From: Pseudomonadota bacterium
GTDB lineage: Bacteria > Pseudomonadota > Gammaproteobacteria > Xanthomonadales > Xanthomonadaceae
Assembly: GCA_023391775.1 (NCBI GenBank)
Contig: JAEWAG010000093.1
Span: 1 to 6,543 of the forward strand
Reading direction: 5' to 3'
Length of the DNA stretch: 6,543 nucleotides
Position 1 is the first letter of the stretch. Every line of letters starts with the position of its first letter. A model generated the notes under the pieces. It worked only from the letters and a program-made list of their open reading frames with translations, did not search any database and had not been told where the DNA came from. The translations under genes were made by a program, and so were the position numbers. This document shows, one piece after another, positions 1 to 5,692 of this stretch.

Positions 1-950
1 GCCATGCGCAGCACGCGCGGGTGCTCGAGCAGGCCGATGATCGCCTCGCTGATGCCGTCGCCATCGGTGGGGTCGTTGTTGAGGTCGCCGGCGATCACGA
101 ACCGCGCATCCGCGGCCAGGCCACCGCAGCGGCCGGCGTCATCGCACAGCCACGGCAGGGCGCCGCCGGAGATGTATTCCTGCCACAGCCGGATCTCGTC
201 GGCGTTGCGTGCGCCGTTGCGGTCCTCGGGGCCGTCGAACACCGGCGGGGTGGGGTGCGACACCAGGAAGTGCACGGTGCCGGCGGGCGTGCGCACCGGC
301 ACGTCCCAGTGCGACTTGGACGACAGCCGCAGCTGCGGCCACACCGCATCGCCGTACCAGGGCCGGCCGCTGGTCGGGTCGACCGGGCGGCGTGCGCCGG
401 GCATCGCGCTCCAGCGCAGGTGCTGGAACGTGCGCACGGCGGCGGTGTCGATCGGGTGCCGGGACAGCACCAGCATCCCGTACTGGCCCGGGTGCAGGCC
501 GTAGCCCCAGGCATCGTTGCCGCGCTCGCGCCCCTGGCCGCCGACGCTGCCGTTGCCGTCCAGGTCCAGGCCACTGGGCACGCCGGTGTTGACCGGTGCC
601 AGGTAGCGGTACGGGTAATGCAGCGGTTCGCCGCCGCCGGGCTGGGCCTGCTCCAGGTAGGCGCGCTGGAACAGGTCCGCTGCGCGCCCTTCCGGGTCGT
701 AGTCGAACTCGTTGACCAGCACCAGGTCCGGCCGCACCTGCTGCAGTACCGCGGCCACCTTGCGCGCGCCATCGTCGCCGGACTCCAGCCGCGCGATCAC
801 GCCGCCGGCCTGGTCGTCGTACAGAGAGACGTTGTAGGTCGCCACGCGCAGCGGCGCTGCGGACATGGCCGGGCTCGCCGGCGGAGCGGAGGTGGCGCAG
901 GCGGTAAGCATCGCGGCCAGCAGCGGGATCAGGGACAGGGAAATGCGCAT
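1..950 (-). CDS. Endonuclease/exonuclease/phosphatase (EEP) family lipoprotein, C-terminus cut by window edge
   Basis: The frame is open from an ATG at 950 to the left edge, giving 316 complete residues without a stop, so the 3' end is missing. The N-terminus is a lipoprotein signal: a short hydrophobic stretch followed by lipobox L-T-A-C with Cys18. Ala, not Asp, follows the Cys, which favours outer-membrane sorting. The EEP fold starts near residue 34 with R-V-A-T-Y-N (Asn40). Glu81 in V-N-E-F-D is the expected Mg-binding Glu. His232 lies in V-S-H-P-T-P, and G-D-L-N-N-D at 288-293 is the diagnostic EEP motif. The superfamily contains nucleases, phosphodiesterases and phosphatases, and the substrate cannot be told from sequence. 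Surface anchoring suggests action on extracellular or periplasmic nucleic acid or phosphoesters (inference). It starts 28 nt after bpt on the same strand and probably shares its transcript. No strong ribosome-binding site is visible. Family call confident, substrate unknown. Confidence 0.9.
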   Translation of the reverse strand, partial: MRISLSLIPLLAAMLTACATSAPPASPAMSAAPLRVATYNVSLYDDQAGGVIARLESGDDGARKVAAVLQQVRPDLVLVNEFDYDPEGRAADLFQRAYLEQAQPGGGEPLHYPYRYLAPVNTGVPSGLDLDGNGSVGGQGRERGNDAWGYGLHPGQYGMLVLSRHPIDTAAVRTFQHLRWSAMPGARRPVDPTSGRPWYGDAVWPQLRLSSKSHWDVPVRTPAGTVHFLVSHPTPPVFDGPEDRNGARNADEIRLWQEYISGGALPWLCDDAGRCGGLAADARFVIAGDLNNDPTDGDGISEAIIGLLEHPRVLRM

Positions 951-978
951 GCGCGGATTTTCGCACGCGCCGCCAGGC

Positions 979-1725
979 TCAGTCCGGGAAGGCCTGCCAG
1001 CCGCGCCCGTTGAACGCTTCCAGCGGACGGAAGCGGCGCTTGTAATCCATCTTGCCGTGGCCGGAGATCCAGTAGCCGAGGTAGAGGTGCGGCAGTCCCT
1101 CGCGCCGTGCCCATTCCAGCTGTCGCAGGATGGCCAGCGTGCCCAGGCCGCGCGCCGCGGCCTCCGGTTCGAAGAAGGTGTACACCGCCGACAGCCCCGA
1201 GGGCACGCGGTCGGTCACTGCCACCGCCAGCAGGCGTCCTGGCTGCTGGCCGCCGGGTGATGCCGGCTCGCGCAGTTCCAGGAAGCGGGTGTCGGACCAG
1301 GCGCCGACCAGGAACTGGTCGAACTCGGCCGCGCCGTGGTCGTCCATGCCGCCGTCGCGGTGCCGCGCCTGCAGGTAGCGCCGGTACAGGGCGAAGTTCT
1401 CCTCGCTGCGCTGTGCCGGTGCTACGCGCGCGACCAGCTCCGCGTTGCGCTGCAGGCAGCGGCGCTGGCTGCGGTCGGGCTGGAACGCCGCCACCGGGAT
1501 GCGCACCGCCACGCAGGCGCGGCAGCCGGGGCAATGCGGGCGGTAGACGATGTCACCGGAGCGGCGGAAGCCCCATTCCAGCGCCTGCGGGTAGAAACGG
1601 CCCAGGCGTGGATCGCGCGGGTCCAGCACCAGGTCGCGGGCCTCGCGCTCGGGCCAGTAGCCGCAGGCATGGCTGCCGGTCTGGAACAGGCGCAGGTCGT
1701 CGGCGGAGAGGCTGTCGTTGCCCAT
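979..1725 (-). CDS. bpt: Aspartate/glutamate leucyltransferase (bacterial arginyltransferase-like, Bpt)
   Basis: This is a 248-residue protein, the normal length for bacterial Bpt/Ate. The family transfers Leu from Leu-tRNA to proteins with N-terminal Asp or Glu, making them substrates for ClpS/ClpAP in the cytoplasm (Leu/N-degron pathway). The N-terminal ATE domain begins at D-L-R-L-F-Q-T-G. It has C-G-Y-W at 21-24 and a cysteine cluster Cys65, Cys68, Cys71 in [11 protein letters not shown]. The C-terminal GNAT-like transferase domain includes G-G-M-D at 125-128, S-A-V-Y-T-F-F at 179-185, L-Y-L-G-Y-W-I at 214-220 and K-M-D-Y-K-R-R-F at 225-232. The ATG at 1725 places the conserved D-L-R-L-F segment near residue 10, as expected. 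The upstream ribosome-binding site is weak. The gene diverges from the EF-hand gene and is followed after 28 nt by the EEP lipoprotein. The family signature is very clear. Confidence 0.96.
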   Translation of the reverse strand: MGNDSLSADDLRLFQTGSHACGYWPEREARDLVLDPRDPRLGRFYPQALEWGFRRSGDIVYRPHCPGCRACVAVRIPVAAFQPDRSQRRCLQRNAELVARVAPAQRSEENFALYRRYLQARHRDGGMDDHGAAEFDQFLVGAWSDTRFLELREPASPGGQQPGRLLAVAVTDRVPSGLSAVYTFFEPEAAARGLGTLAILRQLEWARREGLPHLYLGYWISGHGKMDYKRRFRPLEAFNGRGWQAFPD

Positions 1726-1890
1726 GGCGTTGCGTTCGGCGTGGTCGCCAGCATACCGCCGCCGTGTCGCGCGGATGCGGCACGGTTCCCGGCTGCCACC
1801 TGAACACGACCGGCGCGCGGGTCAACGCCGCGGCGGATGCGGCGTTTTCCCTGTCGTGGCCAACACGTCACGCACCCACTGGAGATACAC
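1726..1890. other. Intergenic region between divergent bpt and EF-hand genes
   Basis: This 165-nt gap must hold the promoters of both divergent genes. On the minus strand T-A-T-G-C-T (1755 to 1750) is a weak -10-like hexamer 25 nt before the bpt start. I see no convincing -35 partner and no clear promoter for the EF-hand gene. An 11-nt direct repeat, gcggatgcggc, occurs at 1771-1781 and 1833-1843. In GC-rich DNA this may be chance. A reading frame in phase with the EF-hand gene continues back to an ATG at 1837, but I regard that part as untranslated. Confidence 0.4.
1881..1884 (+). promoter_or_regulatory. Ribosome-binding site fixing the GTG start of the EF-hand gene
   Basis: GGAG lies 6 nt before the GTG at 1891. 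This site decides between the GTG at 1891 and the in-frame ATG at 1837. Only the GTG start puts a proper signal peptide (Lys, hydrophobic core, A-R-A) at the N-terminus. Confidence 0.75.
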
Positions 1891-2463
1891 GTGAACAAGA
1901 CCCCTTCCCTGATCGCCGCCGCACTGCTGGCTGTCACCGCCGGGGCCGCCAGGGCCCAGGCGCCCGCTGCACCGGCCGCGCCGGCCTGGCGGCGCGTGGG
2001 GCTGGACGCCAACAAGGACGGTGTGATCGACCGTAGCGAGGCGGCCGCCCATCCGCGCCTGGCCGCGCGCTTCGACACCCTGGACCGCAACGGCGATGGC
2101 CGGCTGGAGCGTGGCGAGATGCCGCGCATGAAGCACGGCCGGCATGGCGGTCGCGGGCATCACCGCGGCGGCTTCGGCGGCAACCCGTTCATGGGCGCCG
2201 ATGCCGACAAGGACGGCCGCGTCAGCAAGGCCGAGGCGATCGCCGCGGCAACCCGTCGTTTCGAGCGCATGGACGTGAACAAGGACGGCTTCGTCGACGA
2301 GGCCGACCGCAAGGCCATGGCCGAGAAGCGCCGCGAGGCCTGGTTCAAGAAGGTCGACACCGATGGTGACGGCAAGCTCAGCCCGGCCGAGCTCGAAGCG
2401 GCCAAGGCGGCCCGCGGCCATCGCGGCCCGCGTGGCCAGTCCAGCGCTCCGTCGGCGAAGTAA
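1891..2463 (+). CDS. Exported EF-hand calcium-binding protein with five EF loops
   Basis: Starting at GTG 1891 the protein has 190 residues. Residues 1-22 form a Sec-type signal peptide (N-K-T, then a hydrophobic core L-I-A-A-A-L-L-A-V, then A-R-A before Gln23), so it is probably periplasmic or secreted. Five 12-residue loops fit the calcium-binding pattern D-x-[D/N]-x-D-G: residues 39-50, 65-76, 104-115, 128-139 and 156-167. Four end in Glu, the usual bidentate ligand. The fourth ends in Asp139, which often weakens or alters metal preference. Between loops 2 and 3 lies a basic Gly/His-rich linker, residues 81-97, with four His. The tail is basic and rich in Gly, Arg and Pro. Such proteins may act as calcium buffers or sensors, but nothing here identifies a partner. 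The gene stands alone, diverging from bpt and converging on the DUF2007 gene. Domain call strong, role unknown. Confidence 0.93.
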   Translation: MNKTPSLIAAALLAVTAGAARAQAPAAPAAPAWRRVGLDANKDGVIDRSEAAAHPRLAARFDTLDRNGDGRLERGEMPRMKHGRHGGRGHHRGGFGGNPFMGADADKDGRVSKAEAIAAATRRFERMDVNKDGFVDEADRKAMAEKRREAWFKKVDTDGDGKLSPAELEAAKAARGHRGPRGQSSAPSAK

Positions 2464-2468
2464 GTCGC

Positions 2469-2502
2469 GCCGCCAGCGCCCCGGGCGGGGCGCAACGGCG
2501 GC
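2469..2502. terminator. GC-rich hairpin between convergent genes, possible bidirectional terminator
   Basis: GCGCCCC (2476-2482) pairs with GGGGCGC (2487-2493) around a 4-nt loop. An outer stem gccgcc (2469-2474) pairs with ggcggc (2497-2502), separated by a small internal bulge. It fills most of the 48-nt gap between the EF-hand stop (2463) and the DUF2007 stop (2512), where a terminator serving both strands is expected. No T-run follows on either strand, so it is not a canonical intrinsic terminator. Function is inferred from position. Confidence 0.5.
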
Positions 2503-2511
2503 AGGAAGACC

Positions 2512-3003
2512 TCAGCCGGCGGGCGGAGGGGAAATGCGGTAACGCACTTCCTCTTCCTCGCCGGCCTCCGTCTGGGACGCCGGAGCAGCCGCGGGCGGTG
2601 CCACCGGTGCCGGATCAGGACGCCGCAGCCAGATGAACACGGCCACGCCGGCGATCACCGCCAGCAGCGCGATGCGTACCCGCCAGCCCCAGCGGCTGCC
2701 GCCGATGGCGAAGCGCGACTGCGGCACTTCCAGCGGCGGCGGCATGTCGGCGTATGAGCGGGTCGAGGCCAGCAGGCCGGCCCGGCGCAGCACTTCGCGC
2801 GCGCGCGGCTGGTCCTCGGGCAGGCGTACCCACACCGCCGACTGGGTCTTGGGCGACTCCGGCTCGGCATAGCTGAACTGCCCGCTGCGATGACTGCGGT
2901 ACGAGCGCGGCTTGCTGATGTGCACCGGGATCCCGGCTTCCTCCAGCAGGCGGGCGACGCCTTCGACGGTTTCCAGCCTCTGGCTGGTGAAGATCTGGCG
3001 CAT
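2512..3003 (-). CDS. DUF2007-type putative signal-transducing protein with C-terminal membrane anchor ('pathogenicity-like' in xanthomonads)
   Basis: From the ATG at 3003 the protein has 163 residues. An AAGGA ribosome-binding site at 3016-3012, inside the end of tesB, fixes this start over an upstream ATG in the same frame at 3042. Residues 1-80 resemble the DUF2007 / putative signal-transducing domain: an N-terminal R-Q-I-F-T-S-Q-R-L-E, a helix with V-A-R-L-L-E-E-A-G-I, V-W-V-R at 57-60, and a terminal helix R-A-R-E-V-L-R-R-A-G-L-L. A single transmembrane segment spans about 109-126 (R-I-A-L-L-A-V-I-A-G-V-A-V-F-I-W-L), followed by a Pro/Ala-rich stretch and an acidic tail with a run of Glu at 149-152. 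The domain is presumably cytoplasmic, but topology is uncertain. Xanthomonad homologues are, from memory, labelled 'pathogenicity-like', without a defined mechanism known to me. It starts 4 nt after the tesB stop, so co-translation is likely. Confidence 0.82.
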   Translation of the reverse strand: MRQIFTSQRLETVEGVARLLEEAGIPVHISKPRSYRSHRSGQFSYAEPESPKTQSAVWVRLPEDQPRAREVLRRAGLLASTRSYADMPPPLEVPQSRFAIGGSRWGWRVRIALLAVIAGVAVFIWLRRPDPAPVAPPAAAPASQTEAGEEEEVRYRISPPPAG

Positions 3004-3007
3004 GGGA

Positions 3008-3919
3008 TCAGTCCTTGGCGGGCACGGCGGCGGCCGCGCCACGGTCGGGGACCACGCGGATCAGGCCTTCCTGCGCGGTGCTGGCCACCAGCCGGCCCTG
3101 GCGGTCGAAGATCTGGCCGCGGGCCAGGCCGCGCGAGGCCTGGCTGCTGGGGCTGTCCAGCGAGTACAGCAGCCAGTCGTCGGCGCGGAACGGGCGGTGG
3201 AACCACAGCGCGTGGTCCAGCGAGGCCATCTGCACGTTGGGCGTGTAGTAGCTGATCCCGTGCGGGAAGGTGGCCGTACCCAGGAGGTGGAAATCCGAGG
3301 CGTAGGCCAGCAGCGCCTGGTGCAGCTGCACCGGGATGTCGCCCACGTTCTCGCGCAGGCGGAACCAGACCTGCTGGTAGGGCGGGCGCTTGGGCGGGTT
3401 GAGCTCATCACGCGGATACACGTGGCGGAACTCGAACGGGCCACCGCGCGAGAGCCAGCGCTGCACCTTGGTCGGCAGCGTGGCCATCACTTCCGGCGGC
3501 ACCGGGTCGGCCGGGGCGATGTCCTCCGGCTGCGGCACCTCGGGCATCTTCAGCTGGTGCTCGGCACCGGGCTCCTCGTCCTGGAACGAGGCGGCGCAGA
3601 AGAAGATCACCTTGCCGTGCTGGATCGCGGTGACCCGGCGCACCGAGAAGCTGCCGCCGTCACGGGTGCGGTCCACGTCGTAGACGATGGGGTGCTCGAT
3701 GTCGCCGGCGCGCAGGAAGTAGGCATGCAGCGAGTGCGCGCGGCGGCCGTTGTCGATGGTGGCCTGGGCCGCGGCCAGCGCCTGGCCCAGGACCTGGCCG
3801 CCAAACACGTAACGGGTGCCGATGTCCCGGCTCTGGCCGCGGAAGAGGTTGTCCTCCAGGCGCTCCAGCGCAAGCAGGTCGATCAGTTCGGAAACCACGG
3901 GGCCAAGGACGGCGGACAC
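3008..3919 (-). CDS. tesB: Acyl-CoA thioesterase II (TesB)
   Basis: This 303-residue protein matches the TesB family in length and in its double-hotdog layout. It hydrolyses medium- to long-chain acyl-CoA to free fatty acid and CoA in the cytoplasm. The first hotdog contains Y-V-F-G-G-Q-V-L-G-Q-A-L at 37-48, H-S-L-H-A-Y-F-L-R at 62-70 and D-G-G-S-F-S-V-R-R at 87-95. The second contains A-S-D-F (Asp209), M-A-S-L-D-H-A-L-W-F-H-R-P-F at 231-244 and S-T-A-Q-E-G (Gln283). Compared with the E. coli triad Asp204/Thr228/Gln278 as I remember it, Asp and Gln are kept and Thr is replaced by Ser233, a conservative hydroxyl swap. The start chosen is GTG at 3919. There is no strong ribosome-binding site, so a GTG at residue 8 or 9 is possible. 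A TATAAT hexamer lies 31 nt upstream. It is followed 4 nt later by the DUF2007 gene. Confidence 0.95.
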   Translation of the reverse strand: MSAVLGPVVSELIDLLALERLEDNLFRGQSRDIGTRYVFGGQVLGQALAAAQATIDNGRRAHSLHAYFLRAGDIEHPIVYDVDRTRDGGSFSVRRVTAIQHGKVIFFCAASFQDEEPGAEHQLKMPEVPQPEDIAPADPVPPEVMATLPTKVQRWLSRGGPFEFRHVYPRDELNPPKRPPYQQVWFRLRENVGDIPVQLHQALLAYASDFHLLGTATFPHGISYYTPNVQMASLDHALWFHRPFRADDWLLYSLDSPSSQASRGLARGQIFDRQGRLVASTAQEGLIRVVPDRGAAAAVPAKD

Positions 3920-3950
3920 GGGCAGGCCAGTCGGGTGGGCAGGGCCGCCG

Positions 3951-3956
3951 ATTATA
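3951..3956 (-). promoter_or_regulatory. Putative -10 element (TATAAT) of the tesB promoter
   Basis: A perfect TATAAT reads from 3956 to 3951 on the minus strand, very unusual in DNA this GC-rich. It predicts a transcript start near 3944, about 25 nt before the tesB GTG. No -35 box or extended -10 TG is visible at the right distance, so an activator or another sigma contact may be involved. Confidence 0.5.
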
Positions 3957-3958
3957 GC

Positions 3959-3976
3959 GGCCGCGCCAGCGCGGCC
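3959..3976. other. Hairpin in the amidase-tesB intergenic region
   Basis: ggccgcg (3959-3965) and cgcggcc (3970-3976) form a perfect 7-bp stem with a 4-nt loop. It lies about 50 nt beyond the amidase stop and just upstream of the TATAAT. It could end amidase transcription, though no T-run follows, or be an operator in the -35 spacer region. Chance is possible at this base composition. Confidence 0.35.
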
Positions 3977-4024
3977 CGGCCCGGTGCGCCGGCTGCATCG
4001 GGCGCGTGGGCAGGCAGACGCAGG

Positions 4025-4594
4025 TCAGGGCAGCAGGCGTTGCAGCGGCACCGCAGCCAGCACCTGCGCCCACGGGAAGCGCGGGCCCGGATCGCGCTTG
4101 CGCGGGACCAGGATGGCCGGGTCGTCGCTGGCGGGCACCGTCCCGCGGTCCAGATCCTCGTGCCCGGCGACCAGGCGCAGGGCCGGCAGCGTGCCGGCGA
4201 GACGCTGCAGCAGGTCCACCAGGGCCTGGACCTGCGCCGGCGGATAGGCCTCGTCCATGGCCTGGTGGCGTGAATCCAGCCAGTGCGGCCAGCGCCCGCG
4301 ATTGACCAGTTCGATGCCGATCGAGCGCGCGTTGTACCCGCGCACGTGGTGGGCGACGCGATCCTCGGGTACGTAGCGGGCCGTGTGGCCGTCGCGGTCG
4401 ATGTAGTAGTGGCCGCTGTTGCCGGTGCCGCTGGGATAGAGCACGCGCTCGCCGTACTCGCGCGCGGTGGCCAGGTCCGGCAGCTCGGTGCAGTGGATGA
4501 CGGCCAGGTCCACCTGCTGCAGCGGGCGCGTTTCCAGCTGCCCGACGTATGGCAGGAAATGGTCGGTCACGGGCGGCGCGGGGAGGGGCGGCAT
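4025..4594 (-). CDS. N-acetylmuramoyl-L-alanine amidase, AmpD-like Amidase_2 domain
   Basis: From ATG 4594 the protein has 189 residues. This family cleaves the bond between N-acetylmuramic acid and the L-Ala of the stem peptide using zinc. Aligned by motif to AmpD, the zinc ligands are His34 (V-I-H-C-T-E), His145 (A-G-H-E-D-L) and Asp168 (K-R-D-P-G-P). Glu95 (I-G-I-E-L-V-N) is the likely catalytic Glu and Lys166 the transition-state Lys. G-H-Y-Y-I-D at 61-66 and the V-A-H-H-V-R segment at 80-85 fit the fold. No signal peptide or lipobox is seen, so it is probably cytoplasmic and could act in cell-wall recycling (inference). The stretch between His145 and Asp168 is longer than the roughly ten residues I recall for AmpD, so I do not assign ampD. 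An in-frame ATG at 4612 is an alternative start. Neither start has a good ribosome-binding site, and the promoter-like palindrome favours 4594. tesB follows 105 nt downstream. Confidence 0.9.
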   Translation of the reverse strand: MPPLPAPPVTDHFLPYVGQLETRPLQQVDLAVIHCTELPDLATAREYGERVLYPSGTGNSGHYYIDRDGHTARYVPEDRVAHHVRGYNARSIGIELVNRGRWPHWLDSRHQAMDEAYPPAQVQALVDLLQRLAGTLPALRLVAGHEDLDRGTVPASDDPAILVPRKRDPGPRFPWAQVLAAVPLQRLLP

Positions 4595-4602
4595 GGGCCG
4601 GG

Positions 4603-4612
4603 ATGCTAGCAT
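4603..4612. promoter_or_regulatory. 10-bp palindrome readable as an extended -10 promoter on both strands
   Basis: ATGCTAGCAT is a perfect palindrome in the 24-nt gap between the divergent amidase (ATG 4594) and MOSC (ATG 4619) genes. On each strand it contains TG-n-TAGCAT, an extended -10 with four of six hexamer matches. Taking the last hexamer base as -7, predicted transcript starts are 4619 on the plus strand, exactly the A of the MOSC ATG, and 4596 on the minus strand, 2 nt before the amidase ATG. No -35 box is evident on either side. Both mRNAs would be leaderless or nearly so, which agrees with the lack of ribosome-binding sites. This is inferred and not proven. Confidence 0.5.
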
Positions 4613-4618
4613 TCGCGC

Positions 4619-5140
4619 ATGCGTGCACCTTCCTCGCGTCCGCCCGCGGACAGCCCCCTTGGCCAGTTGATGTCGACCCTGCCACGCACCGGCAAGGTGG
4701 AGTGGATCGGGCTGCGTCCGGCCCGCGGCGTGGCCATGCACGAGGTCGACAGCGCCCAGGCCACGGTCGGCGCGGGACTGGCCGGCGACCGCTACCGCGG
4801 CGGCAGCGGCAAGCGCGACGTGACCCTGGTCCAGGCCGAGCACCTGCCTGTGATCGCGGCCCTGTCCGGCCATGCGGAGGTGGCGCCGGCGACCCTGCGC
4901 CGCAACCTGGTGGTGTCCGGGATCCCGCTGGTCGCGCTCAAGGGCCGCCGCTTCCGCGTGGGCGAGGTGGTGCTGGAAGGCACCGCCCCGTGTGATCCGT
5001 GCTCGCGCATGGAAGAGGCGCTGGGGCCGGGCGGCTTCAACGCCATGCGCGGGCATGGTGGCCTGTGCGCACGCATCGTCTCCGGCGGCACCCTGCGCCT
5101 GGGCGACGTGGTCGAGGCATTGCCGCCGGAGGACGCATGA
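4619..5140 (+). CDS. MOSC domain-containing protein
   Basis: The protein has 173 residues and is a stand-alone MOSC domain. MOSC domains are the C-terminal part of molybdenum cofactor sulfurases and also occur alone, as in YiiM/YuaD proteins. They use a conserved Cys to carry sulfur or to bind the molybdenum centre. Visible features are I-G-L-R-P-A-R at 30-36, the G-L-A-G-D-R-Y segment at 53-59 typical of MOSC starts, R-D-V-T-L-V-Q-A-E-H at 66-75, R-R-N-L-V-V-S-G-I at 94-102, the likely active-site region with Cys125 and Cys128 (A-P-C-D-P-C-S-R-M), and the closing G-G-L-C-A-R-I-V-S-G-G at 147-157. The start at 4619 has no ribosome-binding site but fits leaderless transcription. The second Met (4670) is an alternative that would remove 17 residues of low complexity. 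The stop overlaps the start of the hydrolase gene by ATGA. The substrate is unknown. Confidence 0.9.
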   Translation: MRAPSSRPPADSPLGQLMSTLPRTGKVEWIGLRPARGVAMHEVDSAQATVGAGLAGDRYRGGSGKRDVTLVQAEHLPVIAALSGHAEVAPATLRRNLVVSGIPLVALKGRRFRVGEVVLEGTAPCDPCSRMEEALGPGGFNAMRGHGGLCARIVSGGTLRLGDVVEALPPEDA

Positions 5141-5667
5141 GCGCCGGGCACTGCATCCTTTCCCACGGTTTCGAGAGCGGCCCGGACGCGACCAAGGTGA
5201 CCGCGCTGGCCACGGCGGCCGAGGCGCTGGGCTTCACCACCGAGCGCCCGGACTACACCGACCTGGACGCGCGCAGCGACATCAGCCGGGTGGGCGACGT
5301 GCAGGCGCGCCTGCAGCGTCTGGTCGGCCTGGCCACGCGTGCGGTGGAGCGGGGCGGGCCGGTGGTCCTGGCCGGCTCCAGCCTCGGCGCCTACATCTCC
5401 GCCATCGCCTCGCTGCAGGTGCCCACCCGCGCCCTGTTCCTGATGGTGCCGCCGCTGCAGATGGGGCCGATGCCGGCGCTGGACGCCGCGCCGGTGCCGC
5501 TGTCGGTGGTGCACGCCTGGCATGACGAGATCATCCCGGCGATGGGTGTCGTCGAATGGGCGCGCGCGCGTTCGGCGCGCCTGCTGCTGCTGGACGACAG
5601 CCATCGCCTTTCCGCGCACGTGGACGCCACCACCCGCGCCTTCGCCGAACTGCTCGAATCGCTGTAG
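5137..5667 (+). CDS. Small alpha/beta hydrolase (esterase/thioesterase-like)
   Basis: The protein has 176 residues, a short, lid-less alpha/beta hydrolase in the size range of YqiA/RBBP9-type enzymes. The first strand ends C-I-L-S-H-G-F-E-S-G (6-15), supplying the oxyanion-hole loop H-G-F. The nucleophile elbow is G-S-S-L-G at 80-84, with Ser82 in the GxSxG pattern. Asp130 in H-A-W-H-D-E and His156 in D-D-S-H-R-L complete the likely catalytic triad. No signal peptide is visible, so it should be cytoplasmic. The ATG overlaps the MOSC stop as ATGA, and GGAGG at 5128-5132 precedes it by 4 nt, so the two genes are almost certainly one operon with coupled translation. The substrate cannot be inferred; a small ester or thioester is plausible. 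The 66 nt that follow lead into rlmL on the same strand, which may be part of the same transcript. Confidence 0.9.
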   Translation: MSAGHCILSHGFESGPDATKVTALATAAEALGFTTERPDYTDLDARSDISRVGDVQARLQRLVGLATRAVERGGPVVLAGSSLGAYISAIASLQVPTRALFLMVPPLQMGPMPALDAAPVPLSVVHAWHDEIIPAMGVVEWARARSARLLLLDDSHRLSAHVDATTRAFAELLESL

Positions 5668-5692
5668 CGCGTCGCGCCGGCGGTTCCCATCC

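Noticed and set aside
21..1013. Long plus-strand open frame opposite the EEP gene, with several others across the window
   Set aside because: High GC creates long antisense frames. These read as Arg/Ala/Pro/Gly- or His/Gln/Val-rich strings with no motifs, whereas the opposite frames carry clear EEP and Bpt signatures.
1771..1843. 11-nt direct repeat gcggatgcggc in the bpt/EF-hand gap
   Set aside because: Only two copies, GC-rich, 62 nt apart and unrelated to any visible promoter; chance is a sufficient explanation.
1837..1890. Upstream ATG start for the EF-hand protein
   Set aside because: It would bury the signal peptide behind 18 extra residues. GGAG and GTG at 1881-1893 give a normal exported protein.
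2912..4273. 453-codon plus-strand open frame across tesB and the amidase
   Set aside because: It is antisense to two genes with complete catalytic motifs, and its translation has no recognisable domain or ribosome-binding site.
4594..5056. N-terminal extension of the amidase to an ATG at 5056
   Set aside because: The extension lies antisense to the MOSC gene and has low-complexity His/Arg/Ala composition; the amidase domain begins only after 4594.
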